Source: Rubrivivax sp. (lineage in GTDB: Bacteria > Pseudomonadota > Gammaproteobacteria > Burkholderiales > Burkholderiaceae_C). From it: a stretch of 64,000 nucleotides of DNA. The notes under the pieces were generated by a model. That model did not search any database, was not told the origin of the DNA, and saw only the letters and a program-made list of their open reading frames with translations. Shown piece by piece: positions 25,547 through 37,245 of this stretch; the first letter of the stretch is position 1, and the number at the start of each line of letters is the position of its first letter. The translations under genes and the position numbers were made by a program. The stretch is from NCBI GenBank assembly GCA_019635315.1, contig JAHBZT010000006.1:124001-188000 (forward strand). The letters run 5' to 3'.

Positions 25547-25849
25547 TCAAAGGGCACGCGACCTCGGGGTCGCGCGGATGGCGGCGATGGCGGCAACGGC
25601 CTGCGGCGGCGTGGTCGCCGGCGTGGTCGCGCGTGTGGTCGCCGGTGTGGTCACCGGTGCGTTGGCCTCGGCGTGGGCGCCTGCGGCGATGTCCTGCGCC
25701 AGCCAGCGACTGGCCGACGCGCCGCCGAGGCCGATCGCGAGCACCAGCGCCACGTGGCCGGCGGCATGCGCCAGCAGGCGCCACGGCGCGCGCCCGGCGG
25801 GGCGCCGTTCCGTTGGCCGCTGCGGGGGTGAAGGTGGTGGAATCGGCAT
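25547..25849 (-). CDS. Hypothetical small membrane protein with TTPA repeats
   Basis: A 100-residue frame beginning MPIPPPSPPQRPTERRPAGRA. One hydrophobic helix (LAHAAGHVALVLAIGLGGA, about residues 25-43) is followed by four threonine-rich tetrapeptide-like repeats (TTPATTRATTPATTP) encoded by a 12-base tandem repeat. It precedes the PhiG-like gene by 40 bases in the same direction. No family is recognised, and coding status rests on codon bias and position. Confidence 0.45.
   Translation of the reverse strand: MPIPPPSPPQRPTERRPAGRAPWRLLAHAAGHVALVLAIGLGGASASRWLAQDIAAGAHAEANAPVTTPATTRATTPATTPPQAVAAIAAIRATPRSRAL
25611..25658. repeat. Four 12-base tandem repeats
   Basis: GTGGTCGCCGGC and three variants follow one another without gaps. 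On the minus strand they encode the threonine-rich tail of the small membrane protein. The number of copies could vary between strains. Confidence 0.85.
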
Positions 25850-26101
25850 GCTGCGCAGTCTGCGCATCGGCGGCGCCGGCGGCATCGCCCAGGGGAGCCA
25901 TCGCGGGCCACGGCGGCGGGCCATGCGGCGGGGCCGGCACGCGCCGGGTCGCCTGCTCGGCACGCCGGCGGCGGCTGGCGCCACCGGCCGTGGGGTCTTG
26001 GTGTGGGCGCGCCGCGCCGGTCAGGGCACCATGCGGGGCATGCGCCGTGCCGCGGCGACCGCAGCCGCGGCACGGCCGGACGCTACCCGCAAGGAGACCC
26101 G

Positions 26102-26443
26102 ATGCAGATCCAGCTCAATACCGACACCAGCGTGCAGGGCAGCGACGCGATGATCGCGTGGACACAGCGCGAACTGGGCGAACGCCTGGCACGCCACCGC
26201 GACCAGGTCACCCGCGTCGAGGTGCACCTGAGCGACCTCAATGGCGGCCGCGGCGGCGAGGCCGACAAGCGCTGCCTGCTCGAGGCGCGCCTGGCCGGGC
26301 GCCCGCCGGTGGCCGTCAGCCATGTCGCCGGCAAGGTGGCCGATGCGGTGCACGGCGCCTGCGACAAGCTGGTCCGTGCGCTGGACACCACGCTGGGCCG
26401 CGAGCGCGACGCCCGCGGCCGCGAATCGATCCGCGGCGCCTGA
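26102..26443 (+). CDS. HPF/RaiA-family ribosome-associated protein
   Basis: A 113-residue protein similar to hibernation-promoting factor/sigma-54 modulation proteins. The beta-alpha-beta pattern is MQIQLNTDTSVQGSDAMIAWTQRELGERLARHRDQVTRVEVHLSDLNGG, then CLLEARLAGRPPVAVSHVAGKVADAVHGACDKLVRALDTTLGRERD. Such proteins bind the small ribosomal subunit in stationary phase. It is a short HPF-type, without the long C-terminal dimerisation domain. AAGGAG precedes the ATG. Confidence 0.85.
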   Translation: MQIQLNTDTSVQGSDAMIAWTQRELGERLARHRDQVTRVEVHLSDLNGGRGGEADKRCLLEARLAGRPPVAVSHVAGKVADAVHGACDKLVRALDTTLGRERDARGRESIRGA

Positions 26444-26477
26444 GCGCAGGGCGCACCCAGGCTGCGCCGCGGGCGGC

Positions 26478-27638
26478 TCAGCGCTGCCGCAGCCGCAGCC
26501 GCAGCGCCGCCAGCCCGGCCAGCATCAGCAGCGCGGCGCCCGGCTCGGGGATCGGGCTGATGCGCAGCACCTGGCCCAGGCCGTCGCCGGCACCGAACTG
26601 CGTCACGTAGTAGGCGCCGTCGGCGCCGATCGCCAGCGCGCCGGTCTCGACCAGACCGTCCCAGACCACCGACACGTCGCCGTTGCCGGCCACGCGCGAC
26701 AGCCGGCCCGCGCCACCCGGGATGAACAGCCCGTTGGTGTCGTACTCCAGCACCAGCAGGCTGCCGTCGTGGTCGAAGGCGATGTCCACGATCATCGTGA
26801 AGCCGCCGGCGAAGACGCTGCTGCTGCCGTCGGACTCCACGCGGTGCACGCGCGCGGCGCCGGGCGGGAAGGGTGCGCCGGTGGCTTCGGCGACGTAGAA
26901 GGCGCCGTCCGAACCGACCGCCAGCCCGGTGGGCACGGCCTCGGTCGGCCGCACGAAGCCGAAGTCGCGCGCCGGCAGCACGGCCAGCGTCGAGACGGTG
27001 CCGGCCGCGTCCACCTGCAGCAGCGCGTTGGCGCCGGCGTCGCTGACGACCATGCCGCCGCCGGGCAGCAGCGCCATGCGCCAGGGGTTGCTGTCCACCG
27101 CCCCGCCGTCGGGGTTGTTGGCGGCCTCGTGGGCCGAGATGTCGACCGCGCCGCCCAGCCAGCTGACACGTCCGAACTGGTAGCCGACCGGCGCGAGGTC
27201 GGTGAAGCGCACGTTCGGGTTGATGCCGGCGCCGACCAGCACGTGCAGCCGCCCGCTGCCGTCCCAGCCGAGATGGGTGGGGCCGATCTCGGCGGTGCCG
27301 AACTGGCTGTTCCACAGCGAGGGCAGGCCCTCGAGCACGCGCAGCTGCGAGCTGCCGTCGGCGCGCGTGACCGAGCCGGTGGGGCTGTAGGTCAGCGTCG
27401 CGCCGCGCACGACGGTCGACGGCCCGGGGCCGCCCAGCGTGCCGGTCTCGGCGATCCACAGCGCGCCGTCGGGCCCGAAGGCCATGCCGCGCGGGTTGTT
27501 CAGGCCGCTGGCGAAGACCGTGGACGTGTACTGCACGGCGGCGGCGGGGCCGGCCGCGGCGGCGGCCAGCAGCGCCAACGCCAGGGCCTGGCGCACGCTG
27601 CGGCCGGCCGGATGCGCTGTCGAGAGTCCCTTCATCAT
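26478..27638 (-). CDS. ScyD/ScyE-like secreted beta-propeller with PEP-CTERM sorting signal
   Basis: A 386-residue exported protein. Residues 1-34 are a signal peptide (ALALALLAAAAAGPAAAVQ). The body is an NHL/SMP-30-like propeller (GLNNPRGMAFGPDGALWIAETG; GLAVGSDGAFYVAEATGAPFPPGAARVHRVE) similar to ScyD, a protein of cyanobacterial scytonemin clusters. It ends PIPEPGAALLMLAGLAALRLRLRQR, the PEP-CTERM motif, membrane helix and Arg cluster recognised by exosortase. AGGAGG lies four to seven bases before two adjacent ATGs (27638, 27635). A matching exosortase must lie outside the window. Confidence 0.85.
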   Translation of the reverse strand: MMKGLSTAHPAGRSVRQALALALLAAAAAGPAAAVQYTSTVFASGLNNPRGMAFGPDGALWIAETGTLGGPGPSTVVRGATLTYSPTGSVTRADGSSQLRVLEGLPSLWNSQFGTAEIGPTHLGWDGSGRLHVLVGAGINPNVRFTDLAPVGYQFGRVSWLGGAVDISAHEAANNPDGGAVDSNPWRMALLPGGGMVVSDAGANALLQVDAAGTVSTLAVLPARDFGFVRPTEAVPTGLAVGSDGAFYVAEATGAPFPPGAARVHRVESDGSSSVFAGGFTMIVDIAFDHDGSLLVLEYDTNGLFIPGGAGRLSRVAGNGDVSVVWDGLVETGALAIGADGAYYVTQFGAGDGLGQVLRISPIPEPGAALLMLAGLAALRLRLRQR

Positions 27639-27888
27639 GTGTCCTCCTGGGCTGTCGCGTGGCGCCGGCCAGGGGCAGGCCCGATCGCACCATCGCGTGC
27701 GCGAAGCCTGCGCCGCGACGCGGCCGCGCGCCAGCCCGCGCAGGTGATGGATCGGTGATGAAACGGTGACGGAGCGCCGCGCGGGCGCCCGAAGGCGAAC
27801 GGCGGCGCGGCGGCGTCGCGCCAGCAAGGGAGGGGCCAGCGCCCCGCCCGGGGCTCAGGCCGGGGCTCGGGCCCGCATCAGGCCGGCG

Positions 27889-29415
27889 TCAGGCCGGCAC
27901 CAGCGGGATCTTGCCGATCCGGGCCTGCCACTCGCGCGGCCCGGTGCGGTGCACGCTGGTGCCGCCGGCGTCGACCGCCACCGTGACCGGCATGTCCTTC
28001 ACGTCGAACTCGTAGATGGCCTCCATGCCCAGGTCGGCGAAGCCGACGACCCGGGCCGACTTGATGGCCTTGGACACCAGGTAGGCGGCGCCGCCGACCG
28101 CCATCAGGTAGGCGCTGCCATGCCTGCGGATGGCCTCGATGCCGGCCGGCCCGCGCTCGGCCTTGCCGATCATCGCGATCAGCCCGGTCTTCGCCAGCAT
28201 CATCTCGGTGAACTTGTCCATGCGCGTGGCGGTCGTCGGGCCGGCCGGGCCGACGACCTCGTCGCGCACCGGGTCCACCGGGCCGACGTAGTAGATGACG
28301 CGGTTGGTGAAGTCCACCGGCAGCGGCTCGCCCTTGTCCAGCAGCTCCTGGATGCGTTTGTGCGCGGCATCGCGGCCGGTCAGCATGCGGCCGGACAGCA
28401 GCAGCGTGTCGCCGGGCTTCCAGCTCGCGACCTGCTCGCGGGTCAGCGTGTCGAGGTCGACGCGCCGGCTCTTCTCGTAGTCGGGCTGCCAGTGCACGTC
28501 GGGCCACAGGTCCAGGCTGGGCGGCTCCAGGAAGGCGGGGCCGCTGCCGTCCATCACGACATGGGCGTGGCGGGTGGCGGCGCAGTTGGGGATCATCGCC
28601 ACCGGCTTGCCGACGGCATGCGTCGGAAAGGTCTTGATCTTGACGTCCAGCACGGTCGTCAGCCCGCCCAGGCCCTGCGCGCCGATGCCCAGCGCATTGA
28701 CCTTCTCGTAGAGCTCGATGCGCAGTTCCTCGAGCTTGTCCTTCGGGCCGCGCTTCAGCAGCTCGAACATGTCGATGTCGTCCATCAGCGCTTCCTTGGC
28801 CAGCGCGACCGCCTTCTCGGCCGTGCCGCCGACGCCGATGCCCAGCATGCCCGGCGGGCACCAGCCGGCACCCATGGTCGGCACGGTGGCCAGCACCCAG
28901 TCGACCAGCGAGTCGCTGGCCTTGAGCATCGCGAAGTTGCTCTTCATCTCCGAGCCGCCGCCCTTGGCGGCGACCGTGATGTCGAGCGTGTCGCCGGGCA
29001 CGACCTGCATCGCCACCACGGCCGGCGTGTTGTCCTTGGTATTGCGGCGCGTGAACAGCGGGTCCTCGACGACCGAGGCGCGCAGCTTGTTGTCCGGGTC
29101 CAGGTAGGCGCGGCGCACGCCTTCGTTGACGGCGTCCTCGATCGAGCCGGCAAAGCCCTCGAAGCGCACGCCCATGCCGATCTTCAGGAAGACGTTGACG
29201 ATGCCGGTGTCCTGGCAGATCGGCCGGTGGCCCTCGGCGCACATGCGGCTGTTGGTCAGGATCTGCGCGATCGCGTCCTTGGCCGCCGGGCTCTGCTCGG
29301 CGGCGTAGGCGCGCGCCAGGTGGGCGATGTAGTCGGCCGGGTGGTAGTAGCTGATGTACTGCAGCGCGGCAGCGACGGTCTCGACGAAGTCGGCGTGGCG
29401 GATGGTCGTGGTCAT
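27889..29415 (-). CDS. fumA: Fumarate hydratase, class I (iron-sulfur)
   Basis: A 508-residue class I fumarase that interconverts fumarate and malate with a [4Fe-4S] cluster. The cluster cysteines are likely those in NSRMCAEGHRPICQDTG, MGAGWCPPGMLG and MIPNCAATRHAHV. The C-terminal beta domain (TTATRMDKFTEMMLAKTGLIAMIGKAERG; VDAGGTSVHRTGPREW) is fused, as in the single-chain form. It is divergent from the mrp operon with a 222-base gap. A separate class II fumarase elsewhere is common in this order. Confidence 0.95.
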   Translation of the reverse strand: MTTTIRHADFVETVAAALQYISYYHPADYIAHLARAYAAEQSPAAKDAIAQILTNSRMCAEGHRPICQDTGIVNVFLKIGMGVRFEGFAGSIEDAVNEGVRRAYLDPDNKLRASVVEDPLFTRRNTKDNTPAVVAMQVVPGDTLDITVAAKGGGSEMKSNFAMLKASDSLVDWVLATVPTMGAGWCPPGMLGIGVGGTAEKAVALAKEALMDDIDMFELLKRGPKDKLEELRIELYEKVNALGIGAQGLGGLTTVLDVKIKTFPTHAVGKPVAMIPNCAATRHAHVVMDGSGPAFLEPPSLDLWPDVHWQPDYEKSRRVDLDTLTREQVASWKPGDTLLLSGRMLTGRDAAHKRIQELLDKGEPLPVDFTNRVIYYVGPVDPVRDEVVGPAGPTTATRMDKFTEMMLAKTGLIAMIGKAERGPAGIEAIRRHGSAYLMAVGGAAYLVSKAIKSARVVGFADLGMEAIYEFDVKDMPVTVAVDAGGTSVHRTGPREWQARIGKIPLVPA

Positions 29416-29637
29416 GGCGGCGTCCGGGGTCGCACGCAGGGTGTGCGGCAGAGGGCAGAGTTTAGCGAAGGGGTCTGTGGCGGCGCGGTGTGGGCAGCCG
29501 GCGCGCGGCCTCCTGCCGGGCGCCACTGAGCACCCGCCTGACGCGGGTGCTTGCACGCGGTCTCTACAATCGCGCGGTTTTTTTGCCGCCGGCGCCCATT
29601 CCGTGCGCGTCGGCGCCCGCAGCGCACCGCCCCGCCG
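29416..29637. promoter_or_regulatory. Divergent promoter region between fumA and the mrp operon
   Basis: A strong -10-like hexamer TACAAT at 29565-29570 lies 67 bases before the mrpA start. A hairpin GCACCCGC-CTGAC-GCGGGTGC at 29530-29550 sits just upstream, and a run of seven T follows at about 29578-29584. No good -35 box is found at the right distance, so the start site is tentative. Confidence 0.4.
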
Positions 29638-32492
<2,855 letters not shown>

Positions 32493-32496
<4 letters not shown>

Positions 32497-32873
32497 TCAC
32501 GATGGAGTTCCTGCTCGCCACCGGCATCGGCTGGACGGTCGCGGTCGGCATCTACCTGCTGCTGCGCGGCCGCAGCTTCCCGGTGGTGCTGGGCCTGACG
32601 CTGATCGGCTATGCGGTCAACGTCTTCATCTTCACGATGGGCCGGCTGTGGGCCGCGGCGCCGCCCATCCTGGCCGAGGGCACACCGGCCTACGCCGACC
32701 CGCTGCCGCAGGCCCTGGTGCTGACGGCCATCGTGATCGGCTTCGCGACCACCGGCTTCGTGATCGAACTCGCGCTGCGCGGCCGCCACGAGATCGGCAG
32801 CGACCAGGTCGACGGCCGGCCCGACCGGCCCGCCGGCGGCGGCGAAGGCCGCGACGGCCAGGGGCGCGCATGA
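32493..32873 (+). CDS. mrpC: Mrp antiporter subunit C
   Basis: A 126-residue NuoK-like subunit with three membrane helices (VAVGIYLLLRGRSFPVVLGLTLIGYAVNVFIFTMG, then ADPLPQALVLTAIVIGFATTGFVIELAL). The DPLPQALVLTAIVI segment is the family signature. It starts in the ATGA overlap with mrpA and ends in another with mrpD. The Gly/Asp/Arg-rich tail is longer than necessary for the fold. Confidence 0.94.
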
Positions 32874-34486
32874 CCTGGCTCGCCGACCACCTGCCCATCC
32901 TGCCGGTGCTGCTGCCGGCGGCGACCGCGATCGCGCTGCTGATCCTGGGCGACCATGGCGGCGACGCGCATGGCAGCCACGGCCACCACAAGCTGCTGTG
33001 GGCGCGCCGCATCGCGCTCGCGTCGACGCTGCTGTTCCTGCTCGTCTGCGTGCGGCTGGCGGCGGACGCCGCCGGCGGCGAGATCCGCGCCTACCGCGTC
33101 GGCGACTGGCCGGCGCCCTACGGCATCGTGCTCGTCGTCGACCGCCTGGGCGCGCTGATGCTGACGCTGACCGCGGTCGTCGCGCTGCCGGTACTCTGGT
33201 ACGCCAGCGGCGGCTGGGACGCCCATGGCCGCCACTTCCACGCGCTGTTCCAGTTCCAGCTGATGGGCCTGGCCGGCGCCTTCGTGACCGGCGACCTGTT
33301 CAACCTCTTCGTCTTCTTCGAGGTGCTGCTGATCGCCAGCTACGTGCTGATGACGCATGGGCAGGGCCGCGAGCGTTTCCGCGCCGGGCTGCACTACGTG
33401 GTGCTCAACCTCACGGCGTCGGCGCTGTTCCTGGTCGGCGTGGCGCTGCTGTATGCGAAGACCGGCACGCTGAACCTGGCCGACCTGGCGCTGCGCGTGC
33501 CCATGGTCGCCGCGCCGGAGTCGGCGCTGGTGCAGGCCGCCGGGCTGGTGCTGCTGGTCGTGTTCGGCTTCAAGGCCGCGCTGCTGCCGCTGGCGATGTG
33601 GCTGCCGGCGACCTACGCCTCGGCCAGTGCGCCGGTGGCGGCGCTGTTCGCGATCATGACCAAGGTCGGCGTCTACGCCATCGTGCGCGTGCACGGCGTA
33701 GTCTTCGGCGCCGAGGCCGGCGACTCGGCGCTGACCGTGCAGCCGCTGCTGCTGCCGCTGGCGCTGGCCACCAGCGTGGTCGGCGTCTTCGGCGCGCTGG
33801 CCGCGCACACGCTGTCGCGCCTGGTGGCCTGGCTGACGGTGGCCTCGGTCGGCACCGTGATGGCGGCGCTGGGCCTGTTCAGCGCGCCGGCCTGGTCGGC
33901 GGCGCTGTACTACATGGCCAACAGCACGCTGGTCGTCGCCGGGCTGTTCCTGCTCGCCGAGCTGGTGGCGGCGCAGCGCGGCGACGCCGCCGACCGGCTG
34001 GAGCCCGCGAGCCCGGTCTCGCAGCCGGCGCTGCTGGGCCTGCTGATGCTGCTGGCCGCGGCCTCGGCCGCGGCGCTGCCGCCGCTGCCGGGCTTCATCG
34101 GCAAGCTGATGATCCTGGAGGCCTCCAGCGCCCATGCCTGGCAGGTGGCGGTGTGGATCGTCGTGCTCGGCGTCGGCTTCCTCACCCTGGTCGGCCTGGC
34201 GCGTGCGGGCAGCGTGCTGTTCTGGCACATGCGGCCCGAACTGCCGCCCTGCGGCGACGCCGGCGCCAGCCCCAAGCTGGTCGGCGCGACGCTCGCGCTG
34301 CTCGGCGCGACGGTGGCGATGAGCGTGTTCGCCGCGCCGCTGCAGCGCTACACCGACGCCGCGGCGCTGCAGCTGGCCGACCGCGCAGCCTATGCACGCG
34401 CCGTGCTCGGCGAGGGCGTGACCGACACGACGCGGCCCTACCGCTTCGAGCGCCGCGAAGGCGCCGCGACGGAGGCGCCGAAATGA
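32870..34486 (+). CDS. mrpD: Mrp antiporter subunit D
   Basis: A 538-residue NuoN/NuoM-like proton-conducting subunit. It has the expected helices with GDLFNLFVFFEVLLIASYVLMTHGQG, FGFKAALLPLAMWLPATYASASAPVAALFAIMTKVGVYAIVR and LAAASAAALPPLPGFIGKLMIL. A His-rich loop (GDHGGDAHGSHGHHKLL) follows the first helix. It starts in an ATGA overlap with mrpC and is followed by mrpE with the same overlap, so the operon is translated in a coupled manner. Confidence 0.94.
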   Translation: MTWLADHLPILPVLLPAATAIALLILGDHGGDAHGSHGHHKLLWARRIALASTLLFLLVCVRLAADAAGGEIRAYRVGDWPAPYGIVLVVDRLGALMLTLTAVVALPVLWYASGGWDAHGRHFHALFQFQLMGLAGAFVTGDLFNLFVFFEVLLIASYVLMTHGQGRERFRAGLHYVVLNLTASALFLVGVALLYAKTGTLNLADLALRVPMVAAPESALVQAAGLVLLVVFGFKAALLPLAMWLPATYASASAPVAALFAIMTKVGVYAIVRVHGVVFGAEAGDSALTVQPLLLPLALATSVVGVFGALAAHTLSRLVAWLTVASVGTVMAALGLFSAPAWSAALYYMANSTLVVAGLFLLAELVAAQRGDAADRLEPASPVSQPALLGLLMLLAAASAAALPPLPGFIGKLMILEASSAHAWQVAVWIVVLGVGFLTLVGLARAGSVLFWHMRPELPPCGDAGASPKLVGATLALLGATVAMSVFAAPLQRYTDAAALQLADRAAYARAVLGEGVTDTTRPYRFERREGAATEAPK

Positions 34487-34992
34487 GCCGGCCGCCGCTG
34501 CATCCCGGGCGCGGCTGGTTCGACCATCCGGCGCTGAGCGTGCTGCTGGCCGCCGTGTGGCTGCTGCTGCGCGAGAGCCTGGCGCCCGCCGACCTGATCA
34601 GTGCCGCGGTGATCGGCCTCGTCGTGCCGCGCCTGGTGCACGGCTTCCTGGGCCCGGCTACGCGGCCGCGGGCGCCGTGGACCGTGCTGCGCTTCACCTT
34701 CGTCGTGCTGTGGGACATCGTGGTCTCCAACCTGACGGTGGCGCGCATCGTGCTGAGCCCCTGGTCGCGGCCGCGCCCGGCCTGGGTCAGCGTGCCGCTG
34801 GACACGCGGCACCCGACCGCGGTCACGCTGCTGGCGACCATCATCACGACGACCCCCGGCACCGTGTCCTGCGTCGTCGACGACCGGCGCTGGCTGATCC
34901 TGGTGCACGCGCTGGACTGCGACGACGCGGCCGCGATGGCGGCGCAGATCAAGCAGCGCTACGAGAAGCCGCTGATGGAGATCTTCGGATGA
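34483..34992 (+). CDS. mrpE: Mrp antiporter subunit E
   Basis: A 169-residue accessory subunit needed for full activity of Mrp complexes. The signature VVLWDIVVSNLTVARIVLSPWSRPRPAWVSVPLDTRHPTAVTLLATIITTTPGTVSCVVDD, followed by LIVHALD-like ILVHALDCDD, is characteristic. Two membrane helices lie at the N-terminus. The frame overlaps mrpD and mrpF by four bases each. Confidence 0.93.
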   Translation: MSRPPLHPGRGWFDHPALSVLLAAVWLLLRESLAPADLISAAVIGLVVPRLVHGFLGPATRPRAPWTVLRFTFVVLWDIVVSNLTVARIVLSPWSRPRPAWVSVPLDTRHPTAVTLLATIITTTPGTVSCVVDDRRWLILVHALDCDDAAAMAAQIKQRYEKPLMEIFG

Positions 34993-35273
34993 CCGACTTC
35001 CCGCTCGTCGCCTGGGCGCTGGACTTCGCCACCGTCGCGGTCGGCGCCGCGCTGGTGCTGGCCGCCTGGCGGCTGCTGCGCGGCCCCGAGGCCACCGACC
35101 GCGTGCTGGCGCTGGACACCATGTACGTCAACGTGGTCGCGCTGGTCATCCTGCTGGGCATCCGCTACGGCACGGACCTGCTGTTCGAGGCCGCGCTGCT
35201 GATCGCACTGCTGGGCTTCGCCGGCACGGTGGCGCTGTCGCGCTACCTCAGCCGCGGCGACGTCATCGAGTAG
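34989..35273 (+). CDS. mrpF: Mrp antiporter subunit F
   Basis: A 94-residue three-helix subunit with the family core RLLRGPEATDRVLALDTMYVNVVALVILLGIRYGT, whose Asp in the first loop is conserved. It ends GTVALSRYLSRGDVIE. The start is in the ATGA overlap with mrpE, and mrpG follows eight bases after its stop. Confidence 0.94.
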   Translation: MTDFPLVAWALDFATVAVGAALVLAAWRLLRGPEATDRVLALDTMYVNVVALVILLGIRYGTDLLFEAALLIALLGFAGTVALSRYLSRGDVIE

Positions 35274-35281
35274 GGGGCGGC

Positions 35282-35626
35282 ATGAACCTGCACGAACTGC
35301 ACTGGGCCTGGCAGTCGCTGATCGCGGCGATGCTGGTGGTCGGCGGCGCCTTCGCGCTGGTCGGCGCGGTCGGCATGCTGCGCTTCCCGGACTTCTACAT
35401 GCGGCTGCACGCGCCGACCAAGGCGACCACGCTGGGCGTCGGCGGGGTGCTGCTGGCCAGCCTGGCGGCCAGCTGGGCGCAGGGCGGCTGGGGCCTGCAC
35501 GAGCTGCTGATCACGCTGTTCCTGTTCGTCACCGCGCCGGTCTCGGCCAACCTGATGGCCAAGGCCGCGCTGCACCTGCGCGTGCCCAGCCGGGCCCCGG
35601 TGCCCGACGACCAGCCCACACCCTGA
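35282..35626 (+). CDS. mrpG: Mrp antiporter subunit G
   Basis: A 114-residue subunit with three helices and the signature GAVGMLRFPDFYMRLHAPTKATTLGVGGVLLA. It completes the mrpA(B)CDEFG set. The next gene, a BCCT transporter, begins 73 bases later with a strong GAGGAGG site, so it may have its own translation control but share the transcript. Confidence 0.94.
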   Translation: MNLHELHWAWQSLIAAMLVVGGAFALVGAVGMLRFPDFYMRLHAPTKATTLGVGGVLLASLAASWAQGGWGLHELLITLFLFVTAPVSANLMAKAALHLRVPSRAPVPDDQPTP

Positions 35627-35699
35627 GTGCGGCGGCGCCCGGCCCGGGCGCAAGCTGTGACACCATCGCCCTTCGGCAACTGCGCCAGAGGAGGAGGCG

Positions 35700-37220
35700 A
35701 TGCAGCTCATCCTGTCGGCCGGCGGCATTCTCGTGATCGTGCTGTGGGGCCTGCTCGCGCCGGCCTCGCTGGCCACGGTCTTCGATGCCGCGCTGGCCTT
35801 CATCACGGTCAACTTCGGCTGGCTCTACCTGTGGGTGGTGCTCGGGCTGGTGCTGGTGAGCCTGGTGCTGGCCTTCAGCCGCTACGGCGACCTCAAGCTC
35901 GGCGGCGAGGACGACGAGCCCGAGTTCTCGCTCGGCGCCTGGTTCGCGATGCTGTTCGCCGCCGGCATGGGCATCGGCCTCGTGTTCTGGGGCGTGGCCG
36001 AGCCGATCTCGCACTACGGCGCGCCGCCCCCGGGCATCGCCGCGAAGACGCCCGAGGCGGCCAATGCCGCGATGCGCTACAGCTTCTTCCACTGGGGCCT
36101 GCACCCCTGGGCGGTCTACAGCGTGGTCGCGCTGGCGATCGCCTTCTTCACGTTCCGGCGCGGCCAGGCCACGCTGATCAGCGCCGCCACCGCGTCGCTG
36201 CCCTGGGCCTGGGTGCGCCGGCTGTCGCCGCTGGTCGACGTGCTGGCGGTGATCGCCACCGCCTTCGGCGTCGCCGCCTCGCTGGGCATCGGCGCGCTGC
36301 AGATCAACAGCGGCCTGCATGCCGTCTTCGGCCTGCCGGTGGGCGCGGCCTCGCAGCTGGCCATCATCGTGGTGACGACGGCGCTGTTCATCGCCTCGGC
36401 GGTGACCGGCGTCACGCGCGGCATCAAGTGGCTGTCCAGCATCAACCTGGGCCTCGCGGCGCTGCTGATGCTGACGATCTTCGTCGTCGGGCCCACGGTG
36501 GCCATCATCGACACCTTCACGACCACGCTGGGCGCCTACGCCAGCGAGTTCGTGCGCATGAGCCTGCGCACGACGCCCTTCCGCGACAGCGGCTGGGTCG
36601 GCGGCTGGACGGTCTTCTACTGGGCCTGGTGGATCGCCTGGTCGCCCTTCGTCGGGCTGTTCATCGCGCGCGTCTCGCGCGGGCGCTCGATCCGCGAATT
36701 CATCCTCGGCACCGTGCTGGCGCCCACGCTGGCCGGCTTCGCCTGGTTCGCGGTCTTCGGCGGCACCGCGCTGCACCTGGAGATCTGGCAGCAGGTGCCG
36801 ATCGCCGAGGCGGTGAAGGCCGACGTCTCGACCGCGCTGTTCGCGATGTTCGACGCGCTGCCGCTGGGCGCGCTGATGTCGGTCGTCGCCACCGTGCTGG
36901 TGCTGGTCTTCTTCGTCACCTCGGGCGACTCGGCGACGCTGGTGCTGGGCATGATGAGCACCGGCGGCACGCCCGACCCGCAGGCGCGCGTGAAGGTCGT
37001 CTGGGGCCTGCTGGTGGCCGGCATCGCGGCCAGCCTGCTGCTGTCGGGCGGCATCCGCGCGGTGCAGACGGCGACCATCGTCTTCGCGCTGCCCTTCACG
37101 CTGGTCATCGTGCTGCTGACGGTGGCGCTGTGGCGTGCGGTGCGCGAGGACTGGCGCGCCGAGCAGCGCCGCGAGCGCGAGCTGCGCCGGCGCATGCGCG
37201 AGCTGGTGGCGCGCGAGTAG
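35700..37220 (+). CDS. BCCT-family transporter (betaine/carnitine/choline type)
   Basis: A 506-residue transporter with about twelve helices. The BCCT hallmarks are FAAGMGIGLVFWGVAEPISHYGAPP, the substrate-site helix FYWAWWIAWSPFVGLFIARVSRGRSIREFILG and TSGDSATLVLGMMSTGG. Members import quaternary ammonium compounds, often with sodium. Sodium coupling would fit the neighbouring Mrp system, but BCCT members also use protons. AGAGGAGGAGG precedes the ATG. The short arginine-rich C-terminus (RRERELRRRMREL) resembles the osmosensing tails of BetP-like carriers. Confidence 0.9.
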   Translation: MQLILSAGGILVIVLWGLLAPASLATVFDAALAFITVNFGWLYLWVVLGLVLVSLVLAFSRYGDLKLGGEDDEPEFSLGAWFAMLFAAGMGIGLVFWGVAEPISHYGAPPPGIAAKTPEAANAAMRYSFFHWGLHPWAVYSVVALAIAFFTFRRGQATLISAATASLPWAWVRRLSPLVDVLAVIATAFGVAASLGIGALQINSGLHAVFGLPVGAASQLAIIVVTTALFIASAVTGVTRGIKWLSSINLGLAALLMLTIFVVGPTVAIIDTFTTTLGAYASEFVRMSLRTTPFRDSGWVGGWTVFYWAWWIAWSPFVGLFIARVSRGRSIREFILGTVLAPTLAGFAWFAVFGGTALHLEIWQQVPIAEAVKADVSTALFAMFDALPLGALMSVVATVLVLVFFVTSGDSATLVLGMMSTGGTPDPQARVKVVWGLLVAGIAASLLLSGGIRAVQTATIVFALPFTLVIVLLTVALWRAVREDWRAEQRRERELRRRMRELVARE

Positions 37221-37245
37221 GCTGCGGCCGGGGAGCCTCGGGACG

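Noticed and set aside
29551-29570. TTGCAC and TACAAT as a promoter pair for mrpA
   Set aside because: The spacer is only eight bases; the -10 box may be real but this -35 box is not.
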